From: Flexivirga oryzae | GTDB lineage: Bacteria > Actinomycetota > Actinomycetes > Actinomycetales > Dermatophilaceae | Assembly: GCF_014190805.1 (NCBI RefSeq) | Contig: NZ_JACHVQ010000006.1 | Location: 62,001-126,000, forward strand | Length of the DNA stretch: 64,000 nucleotides | Direction of reading: 5' to 3' | Shown here: positions 1 through 8,838 of the stretch, in pieces | How the letters are laid out: every line of letters begins with the position of its first letter | Numbering within the stretch: position 1 is the stretch's first letter | Made by a program: the position numbers and the translations under genes | The notes under the pieces: generated by a model | Database searches by the model: none | What the model saw: the letters and a program-made list of their open reading frames with translations, nothing else | What the model was told of the DNA's origin: nothing

Positions 1-2492
1 GCGCGGAGATGGCGCAGCGCATGCGCCGCTTCCCCGGTGCGGTCGAGCGGACCGTCGAGATCGCCGACGACCTGGCGTTCAGCCTGCGTGCAGCGTCACC
101 GCACCTGCCGCGACAGGAGGTGCCACCCGGGCACACCCCGATGAGCTGGTTGCGTGAGCTGACCATGCGAGGCGCCGCCGAGCGGTATCAACGCGACGAC
201 GAAGTGGCACACGCACGCATCGAGCGTGAGCTGAATGTTATTGAGAAGAAGGACTTCCCGGGATATTTCCTGATCGTGCACGAGATCGTGCAGTTCGCGA
301 GGAGCCGCGGCATACTGTGTCAGGGTCGGGGGTCGGCAGCGGCATCTGCGGTCTGCTACGTCCTGGGCATCACGGTGATCGACCCGATCTTCTACGAGTT
401 GCCCTTCGAGCGCTTCCTGTCCGAGCTGCGCGAGGAGGCCCCCGACATCGATGTCGACTTCGACTCGGGCCGGCGCGAGGAGGTGATCCAGCACGTCTAC
501 GCCCGCTACGGCCGCCGTAATGCGGCGCAGGTCGCCAATGTCGTCACCTACCGCCCCAAGAACGCCGTGCGCGACATGGCCAAGGCGCTCGGCGCGAGCC
601 AGGGACAACAGGACGCCTGGTCCCGCCAGGTCGAGCGGTGGGGTGCGGAGATCGCCAGCCAGGACCACGACATCCCGGCGCCCGTCATCGAGCTGGCCCG
701 GCAGGTGCTGAGCTACCCGCGGCATCTCGGCATCCACTCCGGTGGCATGGTGCTGACCGATCGGCCGGTCAGCGAGGTGTGCCCGATCGAGCGCGCGCGG
801 ATGACGGATCGCACTGTCCTGCAATGGGACAAGGACGATTGTGCCTGGATGGGATTGGTGAAGTTCGACCTGCTCGGTCTCGGCATGCTGGCCGCCCTGC
901 AGCACACCTTCGACCTGGTGGAGCGGCACACCGGGGAGCAGTGGCGCATCGAGACGTTGCCGCGCAACGAGCCCGGTGTCTACGACATGCTGTGCCGCGC
1001 CGACTCGATCGGGGTCTTCCAGGTGGAGAGCCGCGCCCAGATGGGCACGCTCCCCCGGTTGAAGCCGCGGTCGTTCTACGACCTGGCGGTCGAGATCGGG
1101 CTCATCCGCCCCGGACCGATCCAGGGGGGCGCGGTGCACCCCTACATCCGGCGGCGCACCGGCAAGGAGCCGGTCACCTATTCGCATCCGCTGCTGGAGC
1201 CGGTGCTGGAGCGCACCCTCGGTGTGCCGCTCTTCCAGGAGCAGCTGATGCAGATGGCGATCGCGGTCGGTGACTGCAGCCCGGCCGACGCCGACCTGCT
1301 GCGGCGGGCGATGGGGTCCAAGCGCGGGGTCGAGCGGATCGACTCGCTGCGCACCAAGCTGTATGCCGGGATGGCCCGCAACGGCATACCCCAGGAGACC
1401 GCCGATGAGATCTACACCAAGATCGAGGCCTTCGCCAACTTCGGTTTCGCCGAGTCGCACGCGCTCAGTTTCGCGGTGCTGGTCTATGCCAGTTCCTGGC
1501 TCAAATTGCATTACCCGGCAGCGTTTCTGGCCGGCCTGCTGCGCTCGCAACCGATGGGGTTCTACTCACCGCAGACGCTGACCGGCGATGCGCGCCGGCA
1601 CGGCGTCGAGGTGCTGTCCCCCGACCTGACGCGCTCCGCCATCCATGCCGAGTTGGAGCCGGACTCCCCCGACGCGGCGCAGCGCCGTGGTGGCGGCGAC
1701 GAGTGCCTGCGCGACCACACCCAGGAGGAGATCGGCGACTTCGACCCGGACGCACCACCGGACTGGCAGGAGCACCGACGCGACTGGCACTTCGCGGTGC
1801 GACTCGGGCTGGCCGACATCACCGCGCTCGGCGAGGCAGCCGCCGAACGCATCGTGCGATCCCGTGATCTCGACGGGCCGTTCACCGATCTGGCCGACCT
1901 GGCGCGACGGGGCGACCTGGACACCGAGCAGATGGAGGCACTTTCGCTGTCCGGCGCACTCGACCCACTGACCGGGTCACGGCGCGACGCGCTGTGGCGC
2001 TCGGCGGAGGCGGCGTCGATCCGCGGCGACCAGTTGCCGGTGCGGGTCGCCTATCAGCCGCCGCTGTTGCCGGAGCTGTCCATCGGCGAGCTGCTGATGC
2101 ACGACCTGCAGGCGACCGGGATCAGCCCCGGCGACCACCCGATCCGGCACGTCCGTGCCGATCTGGACGCACGTGGCGTCCTGCCGATCGAGCAGCTGAA
2201 AGGGTTCCAGACCGGGCGCCGGGTGGAGGTCGGCGGCGTGATCACCCACCGGCAACGGCCGGCGACGGCGGGTGGGATCACCTTCGTCAACGTCGAGGAC
2301 GAGTCCGGGATCCTGAATGTCATTGTTTCGCGCGGTGTTTGGCACCGTTATCGCCGCATCGCGCGCGCCTCGCCGGCCATGGTGGTGCGCGGGATCCTGG
2401 AGCGCTCCGAGGACGGCGTCACCAACCTGCTCGCGGACCGCCTGGAGCACCTCACGATCCACGTGCGCACCAAGTCCCGCGACTTCCAGTGA
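1..2492 (+). CDS. dnaE2: Error-prone DNA polymerase III alpha subunit DnaE2 (ImuC), 3' part
   Basis: Translesion polymerase that works with ImuA' and ImuB in the SOS mutasome. The reading frame is open to the left window edge, so the N-terminal PHP domain is outside; about 830 residues remain of a family length above 1,000. Visible parts in order are the palm with the acidic motif PDIDVDFDSGRR (near nt 440-475), the fingers/thumb region ending in GFAESHALSFAVLVYASSWL (near nt 1440-1500), a helix-hairpin-helix stretch (ALGEAAAERIV) and a C-terminal OB fold (RRVEVGGVITHRQRP). The carboxy end lacks the long tail expected of replicative DnaE1, which favours DnaE2. ImuA'/ImuB would be expected just upstream, outside the window. 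The gene is convergent with the methyltransferase that follows, 12 bases apart. Confidence 0.95.
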   Translation, partial: AEMAQRMRRFPGAVERTVEIADDLAFSLRAASPHLPRQEVPPGHTPMSWLRELTMRGAAERYQRDDEVAHARIERELNVIEKKDFPGYFLIVHEIVQFARSRGILCQGRGSAAASAVCYVLGITVIDPIFYELPFERFLSELREEAPDIDVDFDSGRREEVIQHVYARYGRRNAAQVANVVTYRPKNAVRDMAKALGASQGQQDAWSRQVERWGAEIASQDHDIPAPVIELARQVLSYPRHLGIHSGGMVLTDRPVSEVCPIERARMTDRTVLQWDKDDCAWMGLVKFDLLGLGMLAALQHTFDLVERHTGEQWRIETLPRNEPGVYDMLCRADSIGVFQVESRAQMGTLPRLKPRSFYDLAVEIGLIRPGPIQGGAVHPYIRRRTGKEPVTYSHPLLEPVLERTLGVPLFQEQLMQMAIAVGDCSPADADLLRRAMGSKRGVERIDSLRTKLYAGMARNGIPQETADEIYTKIEAFANFGFAESHALSFAVLVYASSWLKLHYPAAFLAGLLRSQPMGFYSPQTLTGDARRHGVEVLSPDLTRSAIHAELEPDSPDAAQRRGGGDECLRDHTQEEIGDFDPDAPPDWQEHRRDWHFAVRLGLADITALGEAAAERIVRSRDLDGPFTDLADLARRGDLDTEQMEALSLSGALDPLTGSRRDALWRSAEAASIRGDQLPVRVAYQPPLLPELSIGELLMHDLQATGISPGDHPIRHVRADLDARGVLPIEQLKGFQTGRRVEVGGVITHRQRPATAGGITFVNVEDESGILNVIVSRGVWHRYRRIARASPAMVVRGILERSEDGVTNLLADRLEHLTIHVRTKSRDFQ

Positions 2493-2504
2493 CGACAGAT
2501 GATC

Positions 2505-3233
2505 TCAACCGCGGACCCGTGCCAGGAAGACCCATTCCTTGCCCGGCCGGTCCGGTGCATCCCGGACCTCGACGACGTCGAAGCCGTGCGTGTCGAGGTC
2601 GTGCACGAGTTCGTCATACTCGCGAAAACGCAGTGTCGACGCGGATTCGATCACGTCTCCGTCCATCACCGTCACGGATTCGAACGTCACGAGCGGCAGC
2701 GCCACCTCGGTCACGGTGCGGCTGACGACGGAGCGCTTGCCATCGGGATGGATCCTCGCGGTCTCCGGCACCTCCCACGTCTCCCAGTCACGCACCTCGG
2801 GTCGTCGTGTCTCGAAGACGAACCACCCGCCACCGGCCAACACCCCACGTATGGCGCCCAACGTCAGCACCCAGTCCGCGTCGTCCACGAAGACCTGCGC
2901 GACGTTGCCGGTCATCATGGCGAGATCCGCACCGCTCACCCGCCCGGCAAGCGCCGTCGCGTCGCCCTCGACCCACGTGACACCGTCGGAGTACGGCTTC
3001 GACCGCGCCACGCCGAGGGACGCAACCGCCGGGTCCACACCGACCACCTCGAGACCACGTTCCGCGAGAAGCACTGCGAGACAGCCGGTTCCGCAGCCGA
3101 CGTCGACGACACGATGGGCGTCCAGCTCCTCGACGATCGCCGCGTAGACCTCCAGGTCGCTACGGTCGTCGTCGAAGGCGTCATACAGGACGGCCAGGCG
3201 AGGATCGGCGAAGACAGCATCGGGTGCACGCAT
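2505..3233 (-). CDS. Class I SAM-dependent methyltransferase
   Basis: Predicted small-molecule or protein methyltransferase of 242 residues; the substrate is not recognisable. A Rossmann fold is marked by motif I VVDVGCGTGCLAVLL and by the acidic end of beta-2 (VVGVDP), with a following ALAGRVSGADLAMMTGNVAQVF segment typical of the Methyltransf_25/11 families. I chose the ATG at 3233 over one 30 bases upstream because a minus-10 hexamer TACGGT lies exactly six bases before it, a leaderless arrangement repeated in this window. It is divergent from the VOC gene, whose promoter is also leaderless. No operon partner is visible, so the role stays general. Confidence 0.85.
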   Translation of the reverse strand: MRAPDAVFADPRLAVLYDAFDDDRSDLEVYAAIVEELDAHRVVDVGCGTGCLAVLLAERGLEVVGVDPAVASLGVARSKPYSDGVTWVEGDATALAGRVSGADLAMMTGNVAQVFVDDADWVLTLGAIRGVLAGGGWFVFETRRPEVRDWETWEVPETARIHPDGKRSVVSRTVTEVALPLVTFESVTVMDGDVIESASTLRFREYDELVHDLDTHGFDVVEVRDAPDRPGKEWVFLARVRG

Positions 3234-3310
3234 GCCACGACCGTATGGCGCCCGCATCATCACCGCACGCGATTTCCACGACGCACGCCTGGCCGGACTA
3301 GCCTGCGAAC

Positions 3311-3724
3311 ATGCTTACCGCGATCCACACACTCATCTATTCGTCGGATCCGCCTGCCACGCGGGCATTCTTCCGCGACGTGCTGCAGTGGCCGTTCGTC
3401 AGCGATGCGGCATCCAGCGAGCCGGGCAATGACCCCGGCGATGCTGCGAGCTGGCTCATCTTCGGCACCGGGCCGAGCGAGCTCGGCGTCCATCCGCTGA
3501 TGCCGAGCGACGGCCGCGGCACGCCCCGGCACGAGATCAGCCTGGTCTGCGACGACATCGCCGCAACGGTCGCGGAGCTGACCGCTCGCGGCGCGCGTTT
3601 CCGCGGTGAGCCCGAGGACCGCGGTTACGGCATCGCCGCCGACGTCGAGGTACCCGGCACCAACGACATCCAGATCTACGAGCCGCGCCACACGGTCGCG
3701 TACGACCTGCCGAGGAACGCTTAG
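3311..3724 (+). CDS. VOC (glyoxalase/bleomycin-resistance) fold protein
   Basis: A 137-residue protein with the betaalphabetabetabeta repeats of the vicinal oxygen chelate superfamily: an N-terminal module from MLTAIHTLIYSSDPPATRAFFRDVLQ and a C-terminal one with HEISLVCDDIAATVAELTARGARF and GYGIAADVEVPGTNDIQIYEPRH. The histidine and glutamate in the last strands could be metal ligands. Family members include glyoxalases, dioxygenases and antibiotic-binding proteins; nothing here identifies the substrate. Start: ATG 3311 sits six bases after the hexamer TAGCCT, so the message is probably leaderless. Confidence 0.85.
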   Translation: MLTAIHTLIYSSDPPATRAFFRDVLQWPFVSDAASSEPGNDPGDAASWLIFGTGPSELGVHPLMPSDGRGTPRHEISLVCDDIAATVAELTARGARFRGEPEDRGYGIAADVEVPGTNDIQIYEPRHTVAYDLPRNA

Positions 3725-3820
3725 AGCAGCTGCGCGGCGGCCGATCTCGGCAGGCATTCACTCAGCGTCACGCCCTCGCACCCAGCCGGGGCTGTCAGTG
3801 GTCGATGTTCTACTGGACAC

Positions 3821-5317
3821 ATGATCGAGATGGCACAGCGAACGACACCTGGCACAGGAGCGGATCCCGCCCTGCCACAGGCTGATTCGCCTGCCAACGT
3901 CGCGATGAACGCCGCCCGCGAGGAGCTCGCGCTCATCAGTGCACAACTCAACGACGGGCACACCCAGCTGGTCACCCTCATGCGACGCGTGCTGGCCGAA
4001 GACCTGTGGTGCGGCGCCGGGTTCCGGTCACCGGAGCAATGGCTGACGGCGTATGCCGGGCTCACCTGGTCCTCCGCGCACGACATCGTCCGCATCGCCG
4101 AGCGCTGCGCCGACCTGCCCAGCATGCGCCGGCTGCTCGACGCCGGCCGGCTCACTCTCGGCCTGGCTGCCGTCATCGCCAAGTACACCCCAGCGGCCTA
4201 CGACGCCGACGTCGCCGAGTTCGCGTCATACACGACAGTCACGCAGCTACGAAGGGCGTTGTGCCGCTATGAGTTCCACACCGAGGGGCCCGATTCGTCC
4301 TCCGCTGAGACGACGGACGGCACCACGGACCAGGACAGTGTGGTGCTGCCGGGCGAGGCCGCCGACGACGAGGAGCAAGTGGCCGCCGCCTCCGACGCGG
4401 CCGCAGACCGCGCGCCGGACCAGTTCGACCCGACAACTGCGCCGCCACGCCTCGACATGCATTACACCGCGGGCCGATTCCACCTCACCTACGACGCGCC
4501 CGCCGACATCGGGGCGCTCGTCGAGCAGGCGCTGCTGGAGGCCAAGGACACCCTCTTCCACCTGGCCACACCCACCGACCGGGCCACGAACCACAAGACC
4601 GACCCCGGCACCACCGCGTGCGGCAAGAACCCGACCGACCCGGCCACGTCACGCAAGGGCGCGACGTTCGGTGAGGCGTTCGGCCTGATGGCGCAACGCT
4701 CCCTCGATGCCGGTGCCCCGCTCGGACACTCTCGCGCCAGCCGCTACCGCGTCTATCTGCACCTGGACACCCTGGGCAACACCTGGATCAACAAGTCCTG
4801 TGCCCTGCCACCGTCGCTGCGGGCTCGCGTCCTGTGCGACGGGGTCATCCAGCCGATCTGGGAGGCCGAGGGCAAACCGGTCAGCGTCGGCCGCGCGCAA
4901 CGGATCGTGCCGGCTCGGACCCGACGACTGCTGGAGGACCGCGATCGTGGCTGTCGGCATCCAGGCTGCCTCGCGATGCACCACCTCGAGGCTCACCACC
5001 TCGATCACTGGATCGACGGTGGCTCGACCGATGCCGACCGGATGATCATGCTCTGCCCCTACCACCACGACGAGCATCACCGAGGCACCTTCGTCATGGT
5101 CGGCGACCCGACAAGGCCAGGCGGTGTCACCTTCACGGCACGCGACGGGACGAAACTACGACCCGACTTCCGTGCCCACACTCCAACACCTGCGCCAGTC
5201 AGCCCCTACGCCGGACCGACGAACGAGAAGCTACAACTGTCTCTCGTCCGATTCGACCCGCACCGGCAGCCAGAGGGTCCGACGCCAGAACAACATCCGG
5301 ACTCCTCGCCGCCCTAG
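3821..5317 (+). CDS. DUF222 / HNH endonuclease domain protein (13E12 repeat type)
   Basis: A 498-residue protein of the large actinobacterial 13E12/REP13E12 family. The N-terminal half is the helical DUF222 domain (LMRRVLAEDLWCGAGFRSPEQWL through LRRALCRYEFH), followed by an acidic low-complexity linker near residues 160-200. The C-terminal HNH nuclease module is complete: a CRHPGC zinc knuckle, then LEAHHLDHWIDGGSTDADRMIMLCPYHHDEHH. The family is present in many copies in Micrococcales and Mycobacteria and is often linked to mobile DNA or DNA damage, but its physiological role is unproven. A second ATG nine bases downstream is an alternative start. The 3' end overlaps the convergent folD by four bases. 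Confidence 0.88.
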   Translation: MIEMAQRTTPGTGADPALPQADSPANVAMNAAREELALISAQLNDGHTQLVTLMRRVLAEDLWCGAGFRSPEQWLTAYAGLTWSSAHDIVRIAERCADLPSMRRLLDAGRLTLGLAAVIAKYTPAAYDADVAEFASYTTVTQLRRALCRYEFHTEGPDSSSAETTDGTTDQDSVVLPGEAADDEEQVAAASDAAADRAPDQFDPTTAPPRLDMHYTAGRFHLTYDAPADIGALVEQALLEAKDTLFHLATPTDRATNHKTDPGTTACGKNPTDPATSRKGATFGEAFGLMAQRSLDAGAPLGHSRASRYRVYLHLDTLGNTWINKSCALPPSLRARVLCDGVIQPIWEAEGKPVSVGRAQRIVPARTRRLLEDRDRGCRHPGCLAMHHLEAHHLDHWIDGGSTDADRMIMLCPYHHDEHHRGTFVMVGDPTRPGGVTFTARDGTKLRPDFRAHTPTPAPVSPYAGPTNEKLQLSLVRFDPHRQPEGPTPEQHPDSSPP

Positions 5318-6162
5318 GACACCCGCCGTTCCGCCGCAGTCACGGTCTGCTCCATCAACACCGCGATCGTCATCGGGCCCACTCCGCCGGGTACCGGCGT
5401 GATGTATGACGCCCGCGACGCCGCAGCCGAGAACTCCACGTCACCAACGTTTCCCGGGTTGTACCCGGCGTCCATCACGACCGCGCCCGGCTTGATCCAC
5501 GCGCCGCGAATGAGCTCGGGGCGCCCGACCGCAGCCACCACGATGTCCGCCTCGGCGACGTGCGCGCCGAGGTCGACCGTCCGCGAGTGACAGAACGTGA
5601 CGGTGGCGTCCCGCGCGAGCAACAGCAGTCCGACCGGCTTGCCGAGGATCGCGCTGCGGCCGACGACGCACACGCGTTTGCCGGCGATCGGTAGCTGGTA
5701 GGCGTCGAGCAGCCGAACAATGCCCTCCGGTGTGCAGGAGTGGAACCCCTCGGCGGACAGCCCCATTGCCGCGAAGCTGGCCATCGTCACGCCGTCGACG
5801 TCCTTGCCGGGAGCGATCGCCTCGAAGACCGCGATCTCGTCGACCTGAGCGGGCGCCGGGTGCTGCACGAGAATGCCGTCGACCGTGTCGTCCTCGGACA
5901 ACGCGCGCACCGCGGCGACAGCCTCCGCGGTGGTCGTCTCGGCAGGTAACTGCACGCGGCGGGACTCCAGCCCGAGCTGCCCGGCACGCCGTTGCTTCAT
6001 CCGCACGTACGTGTGCGACGCGGGGTCGTCGCCGATCAGCACCGTGGCGAGGCAGGCCGGACGTCCCTGCGCTGCAGCGAAATTCGCGGCTCGTTCGGCG
6101 ACCTCACCGAAGATCTTCCGGGACACGGCAGCGCCGTCCAGGATCTGTGCGGTAGTGGCCAT
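5314..6162 (-). CDS. folD: Methylenetetrahydrofolate dehydrogenase / methenyltetrahydrofolate cyclohydrolase FolD
   Basis: Bifunctional cytosolic enzyme (282 residues) that interconverts 5,10-methylene-, 5,10-methenyl- and 10-formyl-tetrahydrofolate, supplying one-carbon units for purines and formyl-methionine. Family motifs are all present: YVRMKQRRAGQLG with the catalytic lysine, DGILVQHPAP, the NADP-binding GRSAILGKPVGLLL, and the C-terminal PGGVGPMTIAVLMEQT. ATG 6162 was chosen because GAGGAG lies about 11 bases upstream and because the aligned start MATTAQILDG is normal for the family; a longer open frame upstream is the riboswitch region. Expression is probably controlled by the ZTP riboswitch directly upstream. 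Confidence 0.97.
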   Translation of the reverse strand: MATTAQILDGAAVSRKIFGEVAERAANFAAAQGRPACLATVLIGDDPASHTYVRMKQRRAGQLGLESRRVQLPAETTTAEAVAAVRALSEDDTVDGILVQHPAPAQVDEIAVFEAIAPGKDVDGVTMASFAAMGLSAEGFHSCTPEGIVRLLDAYQLPIAGKRVCVVGRSAILGKPVGLLLLARDATVTFCHSRTVDLGAHVAEADIVVAAVGRPELIRGAWIKPGAVVMDAGYNPGNVGDVEFSAAASRASYITPVPGGVGPMTIAVLMEQTVTAAERRVS

Positions 6163-6166
6163 CAGT

Positions 6167-6187
6167 CGACTCCTCGGATAGGAGTCG
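6167..6187 (-). promoter_or_regulatory. Shine-Dalgarno-sequestering hairpin of the folD leader
   Basis: The seven bases CGACTCC (complement of 6181-6187) pair perfectly with GGAGTCG (complement of 6167-6173) across a seven-base loop. The 3' arm contains part of the GAGGAG ribosome-binding site of folD, so the hairpin would hide it. The 5' arm directly abuts the last conserved bases of the ZTP aptamer, which makes this the likely expression platform acting on translation. Confidence 0.75.
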
Positions 6188-6262
6188 TACCCAGGCGGGC
6201 GATACGACGAACTCACACTCCCCGGTGGTGACCCACCCGTCGCCAGTCGTGTTGCCACCAGG
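6186..6262 (-). promoter_or_regulatory. ZTP/ZMP (pfl motif) riboswitch upstream of folD
   Basis: Read on the minus strand, the leader carries the conserved pfl-motif blocks in the right order: ACACGACTGGCGA, then a GGTGG/CCACC hairpin with a short loop, then CCGGGGAGTGTG closing the first stem (ACAC with GTGT), and after a short linker CCGCCTGGGTA, the 3' pseudoknot strand. Established knowledge: this RNA class binds the purine intermediates ZMP/ZTP, which accumulate when 10-formyl-THF is short, and it commonly controls folD in Actinobacteria. The only departure from the consensus seen is GGGTA for GGGCA. Predicted effect: raised FolD synthesis when one-carbon units are limiting. Confidence 0.9.
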
Positions 6263-6283
6263 GTAGCGAACCGCCGACGCGCC

Positions 6284-6349
6284 GGTTGACGGTCCAGCCC
6301 ACCGTTGACGGTCCAGCCCACCGTTGACGGCGAAACCGGCGGTTGACCC
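6284..6349. repeat. Short tandem GTTGACGG repeat between folD leader and lacI-family gene
   Basis: Copies of GTTGACGGTCCAGCCCACC start at 6285 and 6304 (period 19), a third partial copy starts at 6323 and a fourth degenerate one near 6340. Partly complementary CCGTCAGCC segments follow at about 6360-6370. The stretch lies just upstream of the folD riboswitch and downstream of the LacI-type gene stop, so it could act as that gene's terminator or be a small mobile repeat. The same octamer appears in the hairpins at 30782-30853 and 37771-37799. Confidence 0.7.
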
Positions 6350-6409
6350 CGATATTGCGCCGTCAGCCGCCGTTTCGAGCGTCAGCCGCGAGCCGGGCGC
6401 CCGATCCGC

Positions 6410-7486
6410 TCACGCGGCCGGCGCGGGACCGGTAGTGTCGCCGACCCGCAACGTCACCGGCACGACCACATCGCTGACCGGATCGCCGGCCAGCAGCGCA
6501 CGCACGGTCTCCCCCACGGTGCGGCCCTTGTCGAGCGGGTGCTGGTCGACGGTGGTGAGCGTTCGGGAGAACCACGGCAACGCCACTCCGTCCCAGCCGG
6601 TCACCGACAGGTCGTCGGGCACCCGCAGCCCCCGGTCGACCGCGGCCTGCACGACGCCCGCCGCGAGCAGGTCGCTCTGCGCGACGATCGCGGTGGGCCG
6701 CGACGGCGCGTCCAGCAACAGCCCGGCCGCGGCATACCCGGCGTCGAAGTCCGGCTCCTGCGCCTCGATCAGCGCGGCCGAGGCGAAGACGTCACGTACC
6801 CCGAACGCCCGGTCCCGGGTGTCCGGGAAGTGGCTCTGCCGGACCTGGGCGATGGTGCGAGGGCCGGTGCCGTTCCCCCACTTCAGCGGCATCATCACGT
6901 GACCGACCCGCCGGTGCCCCAGACCGTGGAGCAACTGCGCCACCTCCCGCGACGCGGCGCGCTCGTCGGCCGTGACCTGCACGATGCCCTCCCCACGCGG
7001 TGCGCCGGTGCCGACGATCGGGGTGCCGCGAGCCGCGAACTGCGCTGCCAACTCGTTGTTCTCGTCGCCACACAGCATGAAGACCGCGGCGTCCGCCGCG
7101 ACCCGGGAGACCTGCGGACCGCTGTCACCGCTGCCCTCGGCGGAGTCCGGCAGCAGCAGCAGGCCGCAGCCCATCTCCCCGACCACCTGCGAGAGGCCGT
7201 CCAGCACGGACACGACATACGGGTCGCGGAAGGCGTGCAGGATGCGGCGCTCGACGACCGCCGCGATGACACCGCTGCGCCCCTGCCGCAGAGAAGACGC
7301 CATCGGGTCCGGCCCGCCGTACCCGAGCTGTACGGCGGCAGCGCGCACACGTGCGGCCGTGTCGGCGGCAACGGGCTTGTTGCCGCTGAACACCAACGAC
7401 GCCGTCGAGATCGCGACACCGGCCAGTTCGGCGACGTCGCGGAGCGTCACCCGTGACGCGCCTCCGGCTTGACCTCCAACGGACAT
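6410..7486 (-). CDS. LacI-family transcriptional regulator
   Basis: A 358-residue regulator with an N-terminal helix-turn-helix (VTLRDVAELAGVAISTASLVFSG, residues about 13-35) and hinge helix, then a periplasmic-binding-protein-like effector domain ending in the usual LTTVDQHPLDKGRTVGETVRALLAG block. It is divergent from an MFS transporter and the 69 bases between them hold a 26-bp palindrome typical of LacI operators, so it probably represses the transporter and itself. The effector is unknown. ATG 7486 is the only in-frame ATG near the HTH; no clear ribosome-binding site precedes it. Confidence 0.93.
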   Translation of the reverse strand: MSVGGQAGGASRVTLRDVAELAGVAISTASLVFSGNKPVAADTAARVRAAAVQLGYGGPDPMASSLRQGRSGVIAAVVERRILHAFRDPYVVSVLDGLSQVVGEMGCGLLLLPDSAEGSGDSGPQVSRVAADAAVFMLCGDENNELAAQFAARGTPIVGTGAPRGEGIVQVTADERAASREVAQLLHGLGHRRVGHVMMPLKWGNGTGPRTIAQVRQSHFPDTRDRAFGVRDVFASAALIEAQEPDFDAGYAAAGLLLDAPSRPTAIVAQSDLLAAGVVQAAVDRGLRVPDDLSVTGWDGVALPWFSRTLTTVDQHPLDKGRTVGETVRALLAGDPVSDVVVPVTLRVGDTTGPAPAA

Positions 7487-7498
7487 GAGGAGCAGACT

Positions 7499-7528
7499 AT
7501 CGAATCGATTCGATCGAATCGATTCGAC
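7499..7528. promoter_or_regulatory. Palindromic operator for the divergent LacI/MFS pair
   Basis: Bases 7501-7526 form a perfect 26-bp palindrome made of two abutting CGAATCGATTCG units (7501-7512 and 7515-7526). Each unit has the central CG dyad expected of LacI-family sites. It lies between the divergent start codons at 7486 and 7556. Confidence 0.8.
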
Positions 7529-7555
7529 GACGCCGACAGAGCGAGAAGGAACGTC

Positions 7556-8788
7556 ATGACCATGACCGAGCGGGGGGCAGCACCCGTCGCCACCCGACCG
7601 GCGATCGCGGACATCCGCAGGTCCTCGCTCGCCGTCACCGTCATGTTCGCACTCAACGGTGCGGCATTCGCGACCTTCGCATCGCGGCTGCCGGACGTGA
7701 AGTCCCTGCTCGCACTCTCCGCGGCCGGTCTCGGACTCTTCCTCATCGCCGGATCGATCGGCAGCGTCATCGGCCTGCCGATGTCCGGCTGGGTCACCGG
7801 CCGGCTCGGCTCCCGGGTCGCCGTACGCCTCGCACTGCTGGTCACGACGATGTCCTACATCGGCACCGCGGCCGCGGTCTCGGCCCACCTGCTGTGGCTG
7901 GCCGTGCCGTGCATGGCGGTCACCGGCTGGGGCATCGGGCTCTGGGACGTCGCGATGAACCTCGAGGGAGCGATCACCGAGCGCCACCTGCGGCGCTCGA
8001 TCATGCCGCGCTACCACGCGATGTTCAGCGGCGGCACCGTGCTCGCCGCGCTCATCGGCGCGGGCGCCACCGCGGCCCGGGTCCCGGTGTGGCTGCACGT
8101 GGGACTTGTCATGTGTCTGATCGCAGCTGCCGGGATGTGGGCGTCCCGCGCCTTCAGCACGTTGCCCCGACTCGCCGACAAGGCGACCGAATCCCCCTCT
8201 GGCAAACAGGTTTCGCATCTCAGCGTCTGGCGCGACCCACGGGTCCTGCTCATCGGCGTCGTCACCCTGGTGGCCGCGTTCACCGAGGGCACGGCCAACG
8301 ACTGGATGTCCATCGCCTTCGTCGAGGGTCATCACGTACCCAAGTGGGCGGGAGTGCTCGCGTTCGCCACGTTCCTCGCCTGTATGACGGCAGGGCGTCT
8401 CATCGGCACCCGCCTGCTCGACCGGTTCGGCCGGGTCCCGGTGCTGCGCGTCTGCTTCGCGCTCGCCATCCTCGGCTGTCTCGTCGTCGTGTTCGGTCCG
8501 ACCGCCCTCGCGTATGCCGGCATCCTGGTCTGGGGTGTCGGAGTGTCGCTCGGCTTCCCGGTGGGCATGAGCGCGGCCGCCGACGACCCGGCCCGCGCGA
8601 ACGCGCGCATCTCGGTGATCAGCACCATCGCCTACACCGCCTTCCTCGCCGGCCCGCCCCTGCTCGGCCTGCTGGGCGAACACGTCGGCGTGCTGCACGC
8701 CATGCTCGCCGTGGGTGCCGCCGCGACGGTCGCGCTCGCCCTCGTCCCGGTCGTCCGCGAGCCCGACAGCACATCCGCCACCTCTTGA
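7556..8788 (+). CDS. Major facilitator superfamily transporter
   Basis: A 410-residue inner-membrane carrier with about twelve hydrophobic segments. The loop between helices 2 and 3 carries the MFS signature region GWVTGRLGSRVAVRLAL, repeated in the second half as GRLIGTRLLDRFGRVPVLR. The closest general resemblance is to the sugar/fucose or YbjJ-like efflux carriers, but the substrate cannot be read from sequence. The start at 7556 has GAGAAGGA seven bases upstream; a longer frame begins inside the operator and is rejected. It is probably controlled by the adjacent LacI-type protein. Confidence 0.9.
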   Translation: MTMTERGAAPVATRPAIADIRRSSLAVTVMFALNGAAFATFASRLPDVKSLLALSAAGLGLFLIAGSIGSVIGLPMSGWVTGRLGSRVAVRLALLVTTMSYIGTAAAVSAHLLWLAVPCMAVTGWGIGLWDVAMNLEGAITERHLRRSIMPRYHAMFSGGTVLAALIGAGATAARVPVWLHVGLVMCLIAAAGMWASRAFSTLPRLADKATESPSGKQVSHLSVWRDPRVLLIGVVTLVAAFTEGTANDWMSIAFVEGHHVPKWAGVLAFATFLACMTAGRLIGTRLLDRFGRVPVLRVCFALAILGCLVVVFGPTALAYAGILVWGVGVSLGFPVGMSAAADDPARANARISVISTIAYTAFLAGPPLLGLLGEHVGVLHAMLAVGAAATVALALVPVVREPDSTSATS

Positions 8789-8801
8789 TCGACCGGCAAC
8801 C

Positions 8802-8838
8802 ACTCCATCCTTTCTGCCGAGAGCAGAAAGGATGGAGT
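8802..8838. promoter_or_regulatory. PopR-type operator inside a 16-bp inverted repeat
   Basis: The arms 8802-8817 and 8823-8838 are perfectly complementary with a five-base loop. The core TCTGCCGAGAGCAGA matches the PopR site known from Streptomyces (TCTGCC-N3-GGCAGA) at all but one defined position. It lies 20-35 bases upstream of the minus-10 hexamer TAGCGT of the PopR-like gene. It could also act as a terminator for the MFS gene, though no T-run follows. Confidence 0.7.

Noticed and set aside
96..1550. Long open frame on the minus strand within dnaE2
   Set aside because: Antisense shadow of a high-GC gene; no domain and biased composition.
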